A stretch of DNA of 64,000 nucleotides from Aporhodopirellula aestuarii (lineage in GTDB: Bacteria > Planctomycetota > Planctomycetia > Pirellulales > Pirellulaceae), in assembly GCF_023701485.1 (NCBI RefSeq), contig NZ_JAMQBK010000032.1:1-64000 (forward strand). The letters run 5' to 3'. Positions 18,177 to 26,940 of the stretch are shown here, piece after piece. Numbering within the stretch: the stretch's first letter is position 1; every line of letters starts with the position of its first letter. Below the pieces are notes generated by a model that was given only the letters and a program-made list of their open reading frames with translations, did not search any database and had not been told where the DNA came from. Made by a program: the position numbers and the translations under genes.

Positions 18177-19250
18177 ATGACCAAGCCAAAATCGTTTGAA
18201 TCAATCCGCCGGATCGTTTTGTGCTACCCGGTGGAGCCGCATCACATCGTGCAGATCAAACAGACCCTGACTGACTGTCTGAATGACGACGCGATTCCAC
18301 TGGATCATGAAGTTGAAGTCGTCGATGCGGGCCAGGAACGCATCGATCAACTGTTGCCGACCGCCGACATTTTCATTGGCCATGCGAAAGTTCCGGTCGA
18401 TTGGGACCGCGCCCTCGCGGCAAAGCGTCTGCAGTGGATTCAGTCGTCGGCGGCGGGTCTCGATCATTGCCTTGTGCCTGGCGTCATCGCCGAACCTCGG
18501 ATCGTGGTCAGCAGCGCGTCGGGACTATTCGCTCCCCAGGTCGCCGAGCAAACCTTTGGGCTGCTGTTCGGACTGCTGCGACGGATCGGATTATTCGAAC
18601 GGGCCCGGCAAATCCCTGAATTCATTCGTCGCCCTACCGACGACTTACGTGGCAAAACCGTCGGAATTGTCGGACTGGGCGGCAACGGACGCGAAATCGC
18701 CAAGATGCTGCGGCCTTGGGAAGTTCGAATTTTGGCGACCGATTTCTACCCTGAGAACCAACCCGACGAAGTCGACGCACTGTGGTCAGCAGATCGGACG
18801 GACGAATTGTTCGCCGCTTCGGATATCGTAATCCTGACGCTGCCGCTGAATCAGTCGACCCATCACTGTGTTTCGGAAACGCAGCTTTCTGCGATGAAAC
18901 CGGGCGGCTATTTGGTCAACGTGGCACGGGGTGCGGTCGTCGACGAAGCCGCCCTGGTCGCGGCTCTCGCGAGCGGGCATTTGGCGGGGGCGGGGGTCGA
19001 TGTGACCGGGTTCGAACCGTTGCCGCCGTCGAGCCCGTTGTGGACCGATCCGAACGTCTTGATCACGCCCCACGTGGGCGCTCAATCGTTTCGCCGGGTC
19101 GACGACACGACTGATCTGGTTTGTATCAACCTCCGACGCTACTTTGCAGGTCTACCGCTGTACAACCGCGTTGACAAAACCCTCGGTTTTCCCCACCCGA
19201 GCGTTTCGTATCGGGTTGCCGGCGCCGAATCGGATGATTCGCAAAAATAA
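18177..19250 (+). CDS. D-2-hydroxyacid dehydrogenase family protein
   Basis: A 357-aa NAD(P)-dependent dehydrogenase. The nucleotide loop is VGIVGLGGNGREIAKML (about residues 160-176), the catalytic Arg lies in VNVARGAVVDE, the Glu in TGFEPLPPSSPLW, and the active-site His in TPHVGAQSF. Length is slightly above the usual 310-330. The GLGGNG loop differs from the usual GxGxIG only in the fifth position. A second, divergent member of the same superfamily lies at 56041-57024. The substrate cannot be told from the sequence; family relatives act on phosphoglycerate, glyoxylate/hydroxypyruvate or lactate. Confidence 0.9.
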   Translation: MTKPKSFESIRRIVLCYPVEPHHIVQIKQTLTDCLNDDAIPLDHEVEVVDAGQERIDQLLPTADIFIGHAKVPVDWDRALAAKRLQWIQSSAAGLDHCLVPGVIAEPRIVVSSASGLFAPQVAEQTFGLLFGLLRRIGLFERARQIPEFIRRPTDDLRGKTVGIVGLGGNGREIAKMLRPWEVRILATDFYPENQPDEVDALWSADRTDELFAASDIVILTLPLNQSTHHCVSETQLSAMKPGGYLVNVARGAVVDEAALVAALASGHLAGAGVDVTGFEPLPPSSPLWTDPNVLITPHVGAQSFRRVDDTTDLVCINLRRYFAGLPLYNRVDKTLGFPHPSVSYRVAGAESDDSQK

Positions 19251-19312
19251 CGTTTTCGGGCCTGACGATTCGATTTCACCCACTTTCATCCAATCAACCG
19301 ACGAGTTCGACG

Positions 19313-19570
19313 ATGAGCAGTAACCGCCAGCCGATGCCGTCCCACGCGATCGTGACCCACAGTGGTCGCCCGGTCGGCCCCATGATGCTGCCGGCAAACA
19401 ATGGGGATTCTTTCGTTGAGGAATTCAACCGCACCTACCGCTCAATCGGGCTGACGGTGACCCTCAACGAACACGGCCGCCCTTTAGTCTCACAGGTGAA
19501 AGGTTTACACTCTCCCATGGAGTGCTGTTCTCCCGGACGCGCCGATGCGATTGCGTCGGGAACCGTTTGA
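19313..19570 (+). CDS. Small hypothetical protein
   Basis: An 85-codon frame with GC-rich third positions like its neighbours and a coherent amphipathic composition (EEFNRTYRSIGLTVTLNEHG). No domain is recognised and no strong ribosome-binding site is visible. It lies 62 bases after the dehydrogenase and 73 bases before the DUF3127 gene on the same strand. The last ~20 residues look less protein-like, so it may be a small real gene or chance. Confidence 0.42.
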   Translation: MSSNRQPMPSHAIVTHSGRPVGPMMLPANNGDSFVEEFNRTYRSIGLTVTLNEHGRPLVSQVKGLHSPMECCSPGRADAIASGTV

Positions 19571-19643
19571 TCGGGCACGAAACACGGCAGCACCGAGCTG
19601 GCGTGATATTGATTTTGACCGGGCGAATTTGATCGAGAATACA

Positions 19644-20009
19644 ATGAGTGATGCAAAAGTACGTGGCGTAGTCCATTTGATCGAGGAAACCAAAACCTAC
19701 GGACAAAAGGGATTTCGCAAGCGGATGGTGGTGTTGGAACAGGACAAAGGCAGTTTCACCAACTACGTTCCTGTCGAATTCACACGTGACGCTTGCGATA
19801 GCGTCGACGAAATGAAAAAAGGCGACGAAGTCGAAATCGCCTATCGCCTCAACGGACGCCGTTGGCAAAAGGACGCCAACAGCGAAGTCAAATTCTTCGT
19901 CAACGTCGAGGCTCTTTCTTTCCAAGTCGTCGGCGATAGCCCGTCGTCGAGTGGATCGGCCAACGATGCGTTCGCGGAAGCTGGCGAAGAAGACGACGCC
20001 CCGTTCTAA
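19644..20009 (+). CDS. DUF3127 (SSB-like OB-fold) protein with acidic DDAPF tail
   Basis: A 121-aa protein from the ATG at 19644. The body is a DUF3127 domain: KVRGVVHLIEETKTYGQKGFRKR, VLEQDKGSFTNYVPVEFT and K-x-G-D-E-V-E-I-x-Y-x-L-N-G-R-x-W, the pattern of a single OB-fold related to single-stranded DNA-binding proteins. A disordered Ser/Ala linker leads to the terminus GEEDDAPF, which copies the acidic-Pro-Phe tip that SSB uses to recruit repair and replication enzymes. It may bind nucleic acid and compete for the same partners. The canonical SSB is encoded separately at 33291-33782. Confidence 0.88.
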   Translation: MSDAKVRGVVHLIEETKTYGQKGFRKRMVVLEQDKGSFTNYVPVEFTRDACDSVDEMKKGDEVEIAYRLNGRRWQKDANSEVKFFVNVEALSFQVVGDSPSSSGSANDAFAEAGEEDDAPF

Positions 20010-20119
20010 AGCCGCTCGGTGCAGGCAAATCACGCGTTTGCGACAGCAATTTGAGATTTTCTCGAAAAACTCTCGCAAACATTAGACAAAAGACGCCCTA
20101 AGGCGCATCTTGTGGGGTG

Positions 20120-20722
20120 ATGAGCCACTCTAACCCACCACCGCATGCCGCCGCATTTTCCGACCGGGTCCGCACCAGCGCCCGGCAACTCGCCGAACTC
20201 GGCGAGGATGCGATCAGCGGCCTGATCGACCTAACGTCGCTGCGGCTAGTCCGATTTGCGACCACGATCACCCGCAACCAGCACGATGCGGAAGACGCCG
20301 TGCAAGCGACCTTGGTCAAAATTGCGGCGCAGCCCGGACGGCTGCATCAATGCGCCGACCCGTGGGCATTCCTGTTGCAAATGGCCCGCAACGAATCCCT
20401 GCTGATTCTCCGGCGGCGACCGCGCTGGAATCTGATCGGCGACCTCTGCGATCTGCTGACACGTTGCCGTGTCGACGAATTAGAACGCGAAGAAAGCTAC
20501 CGCGAGATCTGGCGGGCAATACGAACCCTGCCGACTCAGCAAAGCGAAGTTGTTGTCCTGAAGATTTGGGAATCGATGACCTTCGCTGAAATCGCGGGTG
20601 TGTTGGAGATCTCCCCATCGACCGCCGCGAGCCGGTATCGATACGCGATCGCGAAACTCAACAGTCAACTCCGCGGGAAAATCGAGTCATCGGCGAGCGA
20701 GGATCTGCAACATCATGTTTGA
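20120..20722 (+). CDS. ECF-type RNA polymerase sigma factor
   Basis: A 200-aa sigma-70 family protein from ATG 20120 (a GTG three bases earlier is also in frame). Region 2 is seen around residues 35-95 (VRFATTITRNQHDAEDAVQATLVKI then WAFLLQMARNESLLILRRR), and region 4 with its helix-turn-helix around 135-190 (LPTQQSEVVVLKIWESMTFAEIAGVLEISPSTAASRYRYAIAKL). No region 1.1 or 3 is present, as expected for ECF factors. It is the first gene of a nine-gene, mostly overlapping operon for a pseudopilus-like system, so it probably controls that system or is part of its sensing loop. Confidence 0.9.
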   Translation: MSHSNPPPHAAAFSDRVRTSARQLAELGEDAISGLIDLTSLRLVRFATTITRNQHDAEDAVQATLVKIAAQPGRLHQCADPWAFLLQMARNESLLILRRRPRWNLIGDLCDLLTRCRVDELEREESYREIWRAIRTLPTQQSEVVVLKIWESMTFAEIAGVLEISPSTAASRYRYAIAKLNSQLRGKIESSASEDLQHHV

Positions 20723-21236
20723 TCCCTACCCAACCCATCGCACGGGCGACCACTCCAAGCCATTCAACGACGAGTTCGAGAATCTGTTCGGAGACGAATC
20801 ACTCGGCCCCGATTCCATTAACATGTCACTGCACGGTGACTCCGACTTGGAAGATTTGATTCGTGGTGCCGGCAACTACGTGCGTCCCGGTGATCAACTG
20901 CGTGCTCGTATTCTCGAGTCGGTCGCTCACCGACGTGAGCGTCGGTACATGTGGCAGCGTTTCTTTGGCGGTTTCGCCTTGGCAACCACCGTCGTGCTGG
21001 CCTTAGTCATCATCGGCCAAATCGGCCTCGCGATCGCCCCACGTGGGCGAACGGCTAGTGACTTGCAACGTCAAGCCGCTCGTCGAGCAAACGCCGATGG
21101 GGTTGCTTGGGAGTGGGCGCTCACGGAAGTGGTTTATGATTGGCGTCGTTCCACGACGGGCCGTTTGGATAATCCATCCGTCCCCTCCAAACCGTTCACG
21201 CCGCTATCGACGCAAACCCAAGGCGACGCGCGATGA
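20715..21236 (+). CDS. Single-pass membrane protein paired with the ECF sigma factor
   Basis: A 173-aa protein whose ATG lies inside the sigma-factor gene (8-base overlap), so the two are translationally coupled. An acidic N-terminal ~80 residues is followed by an arginine-rich stretch (RERRYMWQR) and one transmembrane helix (FFGGFALATTVVLALVIIGQIGLAIA, about residues 77-102, basic side in), then a short periplasmic tail. Position and topology are those of an anti-sigma factor, but the zinc anti-sigma motif HxxxCxxC is absent. Anti-sigma function is an inference from context. Confidence 0.75.
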   Translation: MFDPYPTHRTGDHSKPFNDEFENLFGDESLGPDSINMSLHGDSDLEDLIRGAGNYVRPGDQLRARILESVAHRRERRYMWQRFFGGFALATTVVLALVIIGQIGLAIAPRGRTASDLQRQAARRANADGVAWEWALTEVVYDWRRSTTGRLDNPSVPSKPFTPLSTQTQGDAR

Positions 21237-22204
21237 CGGACCATCCTGAGGACACCAATGACTTGACCGAACGCCTGCGATCGTTTCACCAGTCGCTGCG
21301 AGCCGCTGTGATCGCGGGAACAAAACTGGACCTCGGAACACCTCGAGCCACCTCGGCGACAACAACCACGCACCCCGGGTCACCCGTTGCCCGCACACCG
21401 CTCGGTGGAATCGCAACACTCGCCAAGATCGACCAACTCGAGCCGCTGCTCGCGGAGCTTATTCAATCGGAACAAACTCAAACGGGTAAAGCCGCAACGC
21501 CCGAGGAGCAGGATGTGCCGCATACTCTGCCCACATCCTATGTTTCCGCCTTTCGCGTGTTTCAACAAACCCGCCGCATTGATCTAATCCTTGATTCGCT
21601 CACGCTGACGCGGACGATTGCGGACGACCTCGCCGGAGCGGTTCGACCGGTCTGGTTTTACCTTGCCATGATGCTGGTCGTCGCCACCGCGGGAGTTGCC
21701 ATTTTTGCGAATTTCTCGTCTCCCAAAATAGCCGCGATTCGAGCGGATTTGGAGCTGACGCCCGCTGGCGAAACTAGCGAATCGTGGATAGCAGAACCCA
21801 ACCTCAAGGGACTGTTGGTGGCGTTGCCACTGTTGGCTGCCGGCATGATCTTGCTGGGCGTGACGACAAAAGGATCCGCGGCAATCGTCACCGGTTTGGG
21901 CGGGCGTCGCTATCGCACAGACCGATCGCGTGCCGTCCTTGCGGAAATAGAAAGAGCACGCTGCGGAGACGACAGCACTTCGGATCCCTCCGCACGCCGC
22001 AACCGTTTATCGCTGATCTCGAGAAACGCCGGTTCCTTGGCCCAGCATCGGTTGACGCGGCTCAAGATCGGACTGCCTTCCCTGCTGATCGCTGTGCTCG
22101 GCGGCGGCGGTGCGCTGCTGTATTGTCTGACCCTGTTCGGCCCCTTGATTTGGCTGATCCACGACTTAGCCACCATCGCCACCGAGCATGGAGTATGGCC
22201 GTGA
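21233..22204 (+). CDS. Membrane protein of the pseudopilus operon, possibly a diverged GspF-like protein
   Basis: A 323-aa protein starting with an ATGA overlap on the upstream stop. Residues 1-130 are soluble with a helical repeat (LRSFHQSLRAAVIAGTKLDLG), then hydrophobic spans occur near 140-162, 193-213 and 285-318, interrupted by a basic cytoplasmic loop (RRYRTDRSRAVLAEIERARCGDD). The helical domain followed by paired spans is reminiscent of GspF/PilC platform proteins, and the two following genes are clearer members. Sequence alone does not settle this. Confidence 0.7.
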   Translation: MTDHPEDTNDLTERLRSFHQSLRAAVIAGTKLDLGTPRATSATTTTHPGSPVARTPLGGIATLAKIDQLEPLLAELIQSEQTQTGKAATPEEQDVPHTLPTSYVSAFRVFQQTRRIDLILDSLTLTRTIADDLAGAVRPVWFYLAMMLVVATAGVAIFANFSSPKIAAIRADLELTPAGETSESWIAEPNLKGLLVALPLLAAGMILLGVTTKGSAAIVTGLGGRRYRTDRSRAVLAEIERARCGDDSTSDPSARRNRLSLISRNAGSLAQHRLTRLKIGLPSLLIAVLGGGGALLYCLTLFGPLIWLIHDLATIATEHGVWP

Positions 22205-23424
22205 CCGATGCACAGAACTCGCCGGAAACCGATACCCAGTGGATCAACGCCTGGCTCCCTTTCCAAGACAAGATCGTTTCCGCGATCACGCTGACCGCTG
22301 ACGCTTTATCGGGAACGGCTCGCCGGAAACTCCATCGCCTGGCGGATGAAATCGCGTTCGTCCGTTCCGAAACCGATGTGCTGAAAAACCCGCTGGCGTT
22401 GGAAATCTTTCTCAATCTTGCGTCGATACCAAATGTCGCGGATGCATTGACCTCGTTTGTCAAAACAGCGCCATCGAGTGGTTTCCAGTCGGAAGCCGAA
22501 CCATCGGACACTTCGACCGAATCCGATCGATCGACAAGAGATCTAGAAACGAAAATCGAATCCGCCGTCAACAGCGTCTTGTTGGCGCACCAACCGGTCC
22601 AAGCCAACCGTCAAAACATCATCACCGTCGTCGCCTACCCCGTCGTCGTACTGGGCATTTGCTGTCTCGTGCTGGGATTGATCAGCGTGATTGTGGTGCC
22701 GACATTCCAACAAATGTTCGACGAGTTCGGGCTACAACTCCCGATGTTCACCCGGATCCTTTTCGGCGTTTCCGATTTCATTCAGTCACCAATGACGTAT
22801 GTCGGCTTGGCTTTGTTCTTGACCTGCTGTGGGCTATTCGCTTGGCTTCGATGGGGCGCGTCGTCCCCACTGCATGCCCGGGCTGCCAAAACAGCGGGCT
22901 CGGCGGTCAATCTGCATGGCTCAGGTTTACGTTCGACACGCGGTGCCTGGGCGGATTGGGCATGGCACGTGTCGTTACTGATGCGTGCGGGGCGGTGCAA
23001 AGCCGATGCGATTGAAATGGCCGGCGCGGCATCGAATCAATTGTGGCTGCGCCGTGGCAGCGGGTTCTGGGCCGATGCGATTCGCAGTGGAGAAAACCCT
23101 TTCCATGGAGTCACTCATTTTCGCAGCGTGCCGTGCCATTTGCTCGCTGACGCACTCGGTATCGATATCGCCCTGAGTCAACCGCCCCGCCCCCGCCCCG
23201 GCGTATCCCCCGCGACTCCGGCGAACGCCGATTCGCTGAAGCTCTATCAAGCGGGTGTGCTACGTGACATCGCCGAAATCTATTGGGATCGGGATCAACG
23301 CGGCAAGGTTTGGCAATTGGGTTGGTTGTCACCCCTGATCATTTTCGGCGTCGGCTTCATCATTTGGTTTGCCGTCATTGCGCTCTTCGCGCCACTGGTT
23401 GAGCTGATCACAGGGTTATCATGA
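22195..23424 (+). CDS. Type II secretion/type IV pilus inner-membrane platform protein (GspF/PilC family)
   Basis: A 409-aa protein starting at ATG 22195, ten bases inside the previous gene. The family landmark VVPTFQQMFDEFGLQLPMFTRIL, after the first transmembrane span (VVAYPVVVLGICCLVLGLISVIV), is clear. A second region has spans near residues 190-215 and a C-terminal span (LIIFGVGFIIWFAVIALFAPLVELI). GspF proteins form the rotor or platform that assembles pseudopilins. It overlaps the next gspF-like gene by four bases (ATGA). Confidence 0.85.
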   Translation: MAVTDAQNSPETDTQWINAWLPFQDKIVSAITLTADALSGTARRKLHRLADEIAFVRSETDVLKNPLALEIFLNLASIPNVADALTSFVKTAPSSGFQSEAEPSDTSTESDRSTRDLETKIESAVNSVLLAHQPVQANRQNIITVVAYPVVVLGICCLVLGLISVIVVPTFQQMFDEFGLQLPMFTRILFGVSDFIQSPMTYVGLALFLTCCGLFAWLRWGASSPLHARAAKTAGSAVNLHGSGLRSTRGAWADWAWHVSLLMRAGRCKADAIEMAGAASNQLWLRRGSGFWADAIRSGENPFHGVTHFRSVPCHLLADALGIDIALSQPPRPRPGVSPATPANADSLKLYQAGVLRDIAEIYWDRDQRGKVWQLGWLSPLIIFGVGFIIWFAVIALFAPLVELITGLS

Positions 23425-24464
23425 GCAACGCGGAGCATTCCTTCTTTCAAGTCACCGCGCCGCATGAACGAGCGCTCGTGCGGGTGCTGGCGATCTCGCT
23501 GCGACGGCGTCTCAACACGGCGATGATGGTCGACCGACTAGCCCATGAGTTCACACGCGGACCTGGTCGGGCGTTACGGCAGGTGGCCCGCCTGCTTGCT
23601 GAAGGAACTCCCATTGTCGATTCGCTTGAACAGACGCCCCGCGCCCTCGACCCAACGGCGGTCTTGCTGCTGCGACTCGCGGCCGAAACCGGCACCTTGC
23701 CCGAAACACTGCAATCGCTCGTTACGACCAACGGGCCATCCGATCCCGTCAAAGACCTCCACAAGACTTCGGTTGAAAACCAGCTTTATCAGGTCGCGAT
23801 CGGCTTCATGATGGCGTGGCTGATGATCACGTTCTTGCTGACATTCATCATCCCAACCTTCAAAAAGATGTTCGAGGAGTTTGGCGTCGAATTACCAGCG
23901 ACAATGCTGTTGCTCATTGCGATCGGTGATTATTGGCTCTTGATGCTATTACTGTCTCTCATATTTTTCATGCTGCTCTTAACCGTGGGACCGTTCGCTT
24001 TTGGGAAATCGATGTGGCCGTTTGGCTTAGGTCGGCGGATTCCGCGAGCGGGGTCGGACCTGCTCGCTTTATTCGCGATCATCATTCAATCGGGCCGTCC
24101 GCTGGCGTCAGGCATCGACACGTTATCTCGAATACATCCGGTCGGTCGCCTCCGCAAACGTTTGGTCGTCGCGTCGACGTCGATTGACCAGGGTGAAGAC
24201 GCTTGGCAAGCACTCGCGACTGAAAAAATTATCGGCCCTAAAACTTTGGCCGCTCTTCAACTCGCCGAAGATAAGACCGCACAAGCATGGTTGTTGCGTC
24301 GCGCGGCGCGACTGCGCAAGTCGTGGACAGATCTCTGGACCGCTTCCATTATCCGGTTCTTTTCCATGGCGTTACTGCTGATGTTGGCCGCAATCGTCAT
24401 GCTGGCTGCGGTGGCAGTTTTCATGTCAGTGTATGGACTCGTTGATGCGTTGGCGGCGTTATAG
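23421..24464 (+). CDS. GspF/PilC-family platform protein
   Basis: A 347-aa protein with the best GspF match in the operon. The N-terminal domain has GRALRQVARLLAEGTPIVDSLEQ and LLRLAAETGTLPETLQSLV. The first span is followed by IIPTFKKMFEEFGVELPATMLLL. A second domain repeats the theme (ALFAIIIQSGRPLASGIDTLSRIHP...ALQLAEDKTAQAWLLRRAARL) and ends in a C-terminal span. This is the usual two-repeat, three-span architecture and length. Having several GspF-like proteins side by side is unusual, because most systems use one. Confidence 0.88.
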   Translation: MSNAEHSFFQVTAPHERALVRVLAISLRRRLNTAMMVDRLAHEFTRGPGRALRQVARLLAEGTPIVDSLEQTPRALDPTAVLLLRLAAETGTLPETLQSLVTTNGPSDPVKDLHKTSVENQLYQVAIGFMMAWLMITFLLTFIIPTFKKMFEEFGVELPATMLLLIAIGDYWLLMLLLSLIFFMLLLTVGPFAFGKSMWPFGLGRRIPRAGSDLLALFAIIIQSGRPLASGIDTLSRIHPVGRLRKRLVVASTSIDQGEDAWQALATEKIIGPKTLAALQLAEDKTAQAWLLRRAARLRKSWTDLWTASIIRFFSMALLLMLAAIVMLAAVAVFMSVYGLVDALAAL

Positions 24465-24472
24465 GTGATTCG

Positions 24473-24880
24473 ATGAAAAAGAACCAACCACAATTACCCC
24501 GACGTCGCGGAGTCACCATGATCGAATGTGTGGTCGCCGCCTCAATCCTGCTGGTGGCGATGAGCACCGTCACGACGATGGCTTTTCGCGTCAATCGCGT
24601 ATGGATCGACGTTGCCGATCAGCGGATCGCCATGAATGAATTGGCCAATGCGATCGAATCGATTACCGCATTACCCGCCGAAACAATCGACGATGCCATC
24701 AAGGAACTGCAACCTTCCGCGACAGCCACGGCAAGCCTGGATCAACCACAACTATCAGGCATTCGCATGAATGATGAACTCGGTGACCGCGTGGTGCTGA
24801 CGTTAACGTGGAGGTCAACGCATCCGCTTCACCCTGTCCAGCTGATCGGCTGGATCGATCCGCCGGAGGCGACACCGTGA
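24473..24880 (+). CDS. Minor pseudopilin (GspI-like)
   Basis: A 135-aa protein with a type IV prepilin leader: basic n-region ending RRRG, then VTMIECVVAASILLVAMSTV with the Glu at position +5 of the mature protein as needed for prepilin peptidase processing and N-methylation. The C-terminal ~90 residues are a small soluble domain. Its place after the platform proteins and before two more pseudopilin-like genes suggests a tip subunit. The stop overlaps the next start (GTGA). Confidence 0.82.
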   Translation: MKKNQPQLPRRRGVTMIECVVAASILLVAMSTVTTMAFRVNRVWIDVADQRIAMNELANAIESITALPAETIDDAIKELQPSATATASLDQPQLSGIRMNDELGDRVVLTLTWRSTHPLHPVQLIGWIDPPEATP

Positions 24881-25470
24881 ACGGAACTCCCCAACATCGT
24901 ACCGGGTCATCGCTGATCGAAATCATCGTACTCCTGTCGGTCTCGTCGACACTATTTGTAATCGCAATCGGTTGGATTCACCAATCGTTTCGCTTGGCAT
25001 CGATCATGCGGGATCACGAGCGACATCACCAAAGTCTGCTTCGACTATCACGACAATTCCGCGACGACGCCCACCTCGCCACACAGGTGACCAGCGAAGG
25101 CGACACGATGATTTTCCAAGCCGATGAGTTTGAGATTCAGTATCGCCGCGATGGCAATACGGTCCGCCGCAGCCTTCGAAATTCATCCGATGATGCTGCG
25201 TCCGGCGAAGAAAGTTACCAACTTTCTGAACACACCGCGGTCCGCTTCGACATCGACGAAACTCCCGACTGGGTCGCCCTCACCGTCCACCGCGTTGATC
25301 CTGCTAGTAGGTCAAACGCAGAAAGCGGCGAGGAAACCGAAACCGAAATCGACGATTCGCCTCGCGATGTCGCAATCCGCGCCGCCGTCGGACGATGGCG
25401 TGGTGATCGCGACGAGCCGCTCGCCCCCGAATCCACGGACAGCCTTGAGTCCGAGGAGGCACAACCGTGA
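24877..25470 (+). CDS. Pseudopilin-like protein (GspJ-like)
   Basis: A 198-aa protein read from GTG 24877, which overlaps the preceding stop (GTGA). The N-terminal region HRTGSSLIEIIVLLSVSSTLF is a prepilin signal variant with a hydrophobic helix and Glu at +5, followed by a helical stalk (HQSLLRLSRQFRDDAH) and a beta-rich domain. The tail is rich in Glu, Asp and Ser. Comparable proteins are annotated GspJ-like or hypothetical. The next gene again starts within its stop codon. Confidence 0.78.
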   Translation: MNGTPQHRTGSSLIEIIVLLSVSSTLFVIAIGWIHQSFRLASIMRDHERHHQSLLRLSRQFRDDAHLATQVTSEGDTMIFQADEFEIQYRRDGNTVRRSLRNSSDDAASGEESYQLSEHTAVRFDIDETPDWVALTVHRVDPASRSNAESGEETETEIDDSPRDVAIRAAVGRWRGDRDEPLAPESTDSLESEEAQP

Positions 25471-25961
25471 CTCCGCCCCCATACCCACGCCACCGCTTAA
25501 ACGCACTTCCACGTAGGCAACCCCATCGCGGAGCCATCTTGCTCGCGGTACTGGTTTGCTTGGTGGTCGCATCGGCAATTACCGGACTGGCGATGCAAAC
25601 GAGCCTACGTGCCCGACACCAGATGAAGGTTCACTGGCAACTCGAACAAACTCGTATGTTGCTCGATGTTGGTATTCGTCGCACTCTGAAACTTGCTGCT
25701 GAAGACGTCGACTACGAAGGCGAGTCGTGGGTCCTCGACGATGCGTTTGAAACTTTTTCCCAAGCTCGAGTCGAAATCAAATCGCTTCCTCCGGACGAAT
25801 CCAACGAACAAGCGTCAAGACGATTCGAAATCATCGCGACCATCCACAATCTCGATTCGGTACCGGTCCAAACCAAACGTTCGCGCATCATCCCGGTGCA
25901 AATCTCCTCATCTTCAAACGAATCCGACTCTGCCAATAACGGCCCGTCCGATAACTCTTAG
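25467..25961 (+). CDS. Pseudopilin-like protein (GspK/PilX-like)
   Basis: A 164-aa protein starting with GTG 25467 in a GTGA overlap. An N-terminal basic segment (RRQPHRG) precedes a helix AILLAVLVCLVVASAITGLAM without the +5 Glu, the arrangement of GspK and PilX subunits that cap the pseudopilus. It is followed by a helical RARHQMKVHWQLEQTRMLLD stretch (position of the GspK A-x-x-A...-E helix) and a small C-terminal domain. It is shorter than true GspK (~300 aa), so it is probably a reduced version. Confidence 0.75.
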   Translation: MTPPPYPRHRLNALPRRQPHRGAILLAVLVCLVVASAITGLAMQTSLRARHQMKVHWQLEQTRMLLDVGIRRTLKLAAEDVDYEGESWVLDDAFETFSQARVEIKSLPPDESNEQASRRFEIIATIHNLDSVPVQTKRSRIIPVQISSSSNESDSANNGPSDNS

Positions 25962-25970
25962 GAGCTTCCC

Positions 25971-26876
25971 ATGACTCGAAAATCACATCGCACATCGACT
26001 GCGTTTACATTGGTGGAACTGCTGGTCGTCATCGCAATCATCGGCGTGTTGGTCGGACTGCTGTTACCAGCCGTCCAAGCCGCCCGCGAGGCCGCCCGAC
26101 GTTGCTCGTGCTCAAACAACTTGGCCCAACTCGGCCTTGCCACACACAACTTCGAATTCTCGAGAGAACACTTGCCCGCCGGTTCTATCAACCCGACCGG
26201 TCCAATCCTTAGCGAACCAGTAGGGCAACACGTCGGGTACCTCGTACAACTCTGCCCTTACATCGAACAACAAGCAATTGCGAATCAATTCGACATTGCC
26301 TTGGGAACATACGACCCCGCCAACGCACCGGCTCGCGCCCAAACGATCAGCACATACCTTTGTCCGTCGTTTCCCTATGGGCAGAACAACGACTTCTCGT
26401 CAGGGCTAACCAATTACGCAGGATGCCATCACCACACCGAAGCCCCGATCGACGCTGATAACACGGGCCTGCTGTTTCTCAATAGCCGCGTACGCTACGG
26501 CGACATTTCCGACGGAAGTTCGCACACGATCCTGATCGGCGAGATGACTCCCGAGCAATCGAGCCTGGGATGGGCATCGGGCACCCGCGCCTCCCTGCGG
26601 AACACGGGTTCCTTCGGCGGAAAATCGATGTCGCCGAACACAACCGATCAAGAGAACCTCGGCGACGGATTCGACATAACGGGCGACGGCGACTTGGGTG
26701 AAAGCAATGAAGCCGACAAGAAATATGTTGGTGGATTTGGCAGCAAACATGCAGGCGGTGCCCAGTTCTGCTTCGCCGACGGCTCAATTCGCTTTTTAAC
26801 CCATTCCATCGACCCGGTTCTGTATCAGAACCTCGGACACCGAGCCGATGGCGCCATGATGGGCATCGAATATTAG
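25971..26876 (+). CDS. DUF1559 prepilin-type protein (planctomycete H-X9-DG family)
   Basis: A 301-aa protein. The leader KSHRTSTAF is followed by TLVELLVVIAIIGVLVGLLLPAVQAAREAARR, the type IV pilin N-terminal signal with Glu at +5. The Cys-containing segment RRCSCSNNLAQLGLATHNF and the C-terminal HAGGAQFCFADGSIRF motif define the DUF1559 family, which is greatly expanded in planctomycetes. It is last in the ECF-GspF-pseudopilin operon, ten bases after the previous gene, and is probably the most abundant subunit. The gene for the prepilin peptidase is not in the window. Confidence 0.93.
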   Translation: MTRKSHRTSTAFTLVELLVVIAIIGVLVGLLLPAVQAAREAARRCSCSNNLAQLGLATHNFEFSREHLPAGSINPTGPILSEPVGQHVGYLVQLCPYIEQQAIANQFDIALGTYDPANAPARAQTISTYLCPSFPYGQNNDFSSGLTNYAGCHHHTEAPIDADNTGLLFLNSRVRYGDISDGSSHTILIGEMTPEQSSLGWASGTRASLRNTGSFGGKSMSPNTTDQENLGDGFDITGDGDLGESNEADKKYVGGFGSKHAGGAQFCFADGSIRFLTHSIDPVLYQNLGHRADGAMMGIEY

Positions 26877-26940
26877 TCACCCAGCGGCAGGCAAAACTGT
26901 TTTCCGTCGCAGCGTGCACAATCAATTTTGCGTGCCACGA

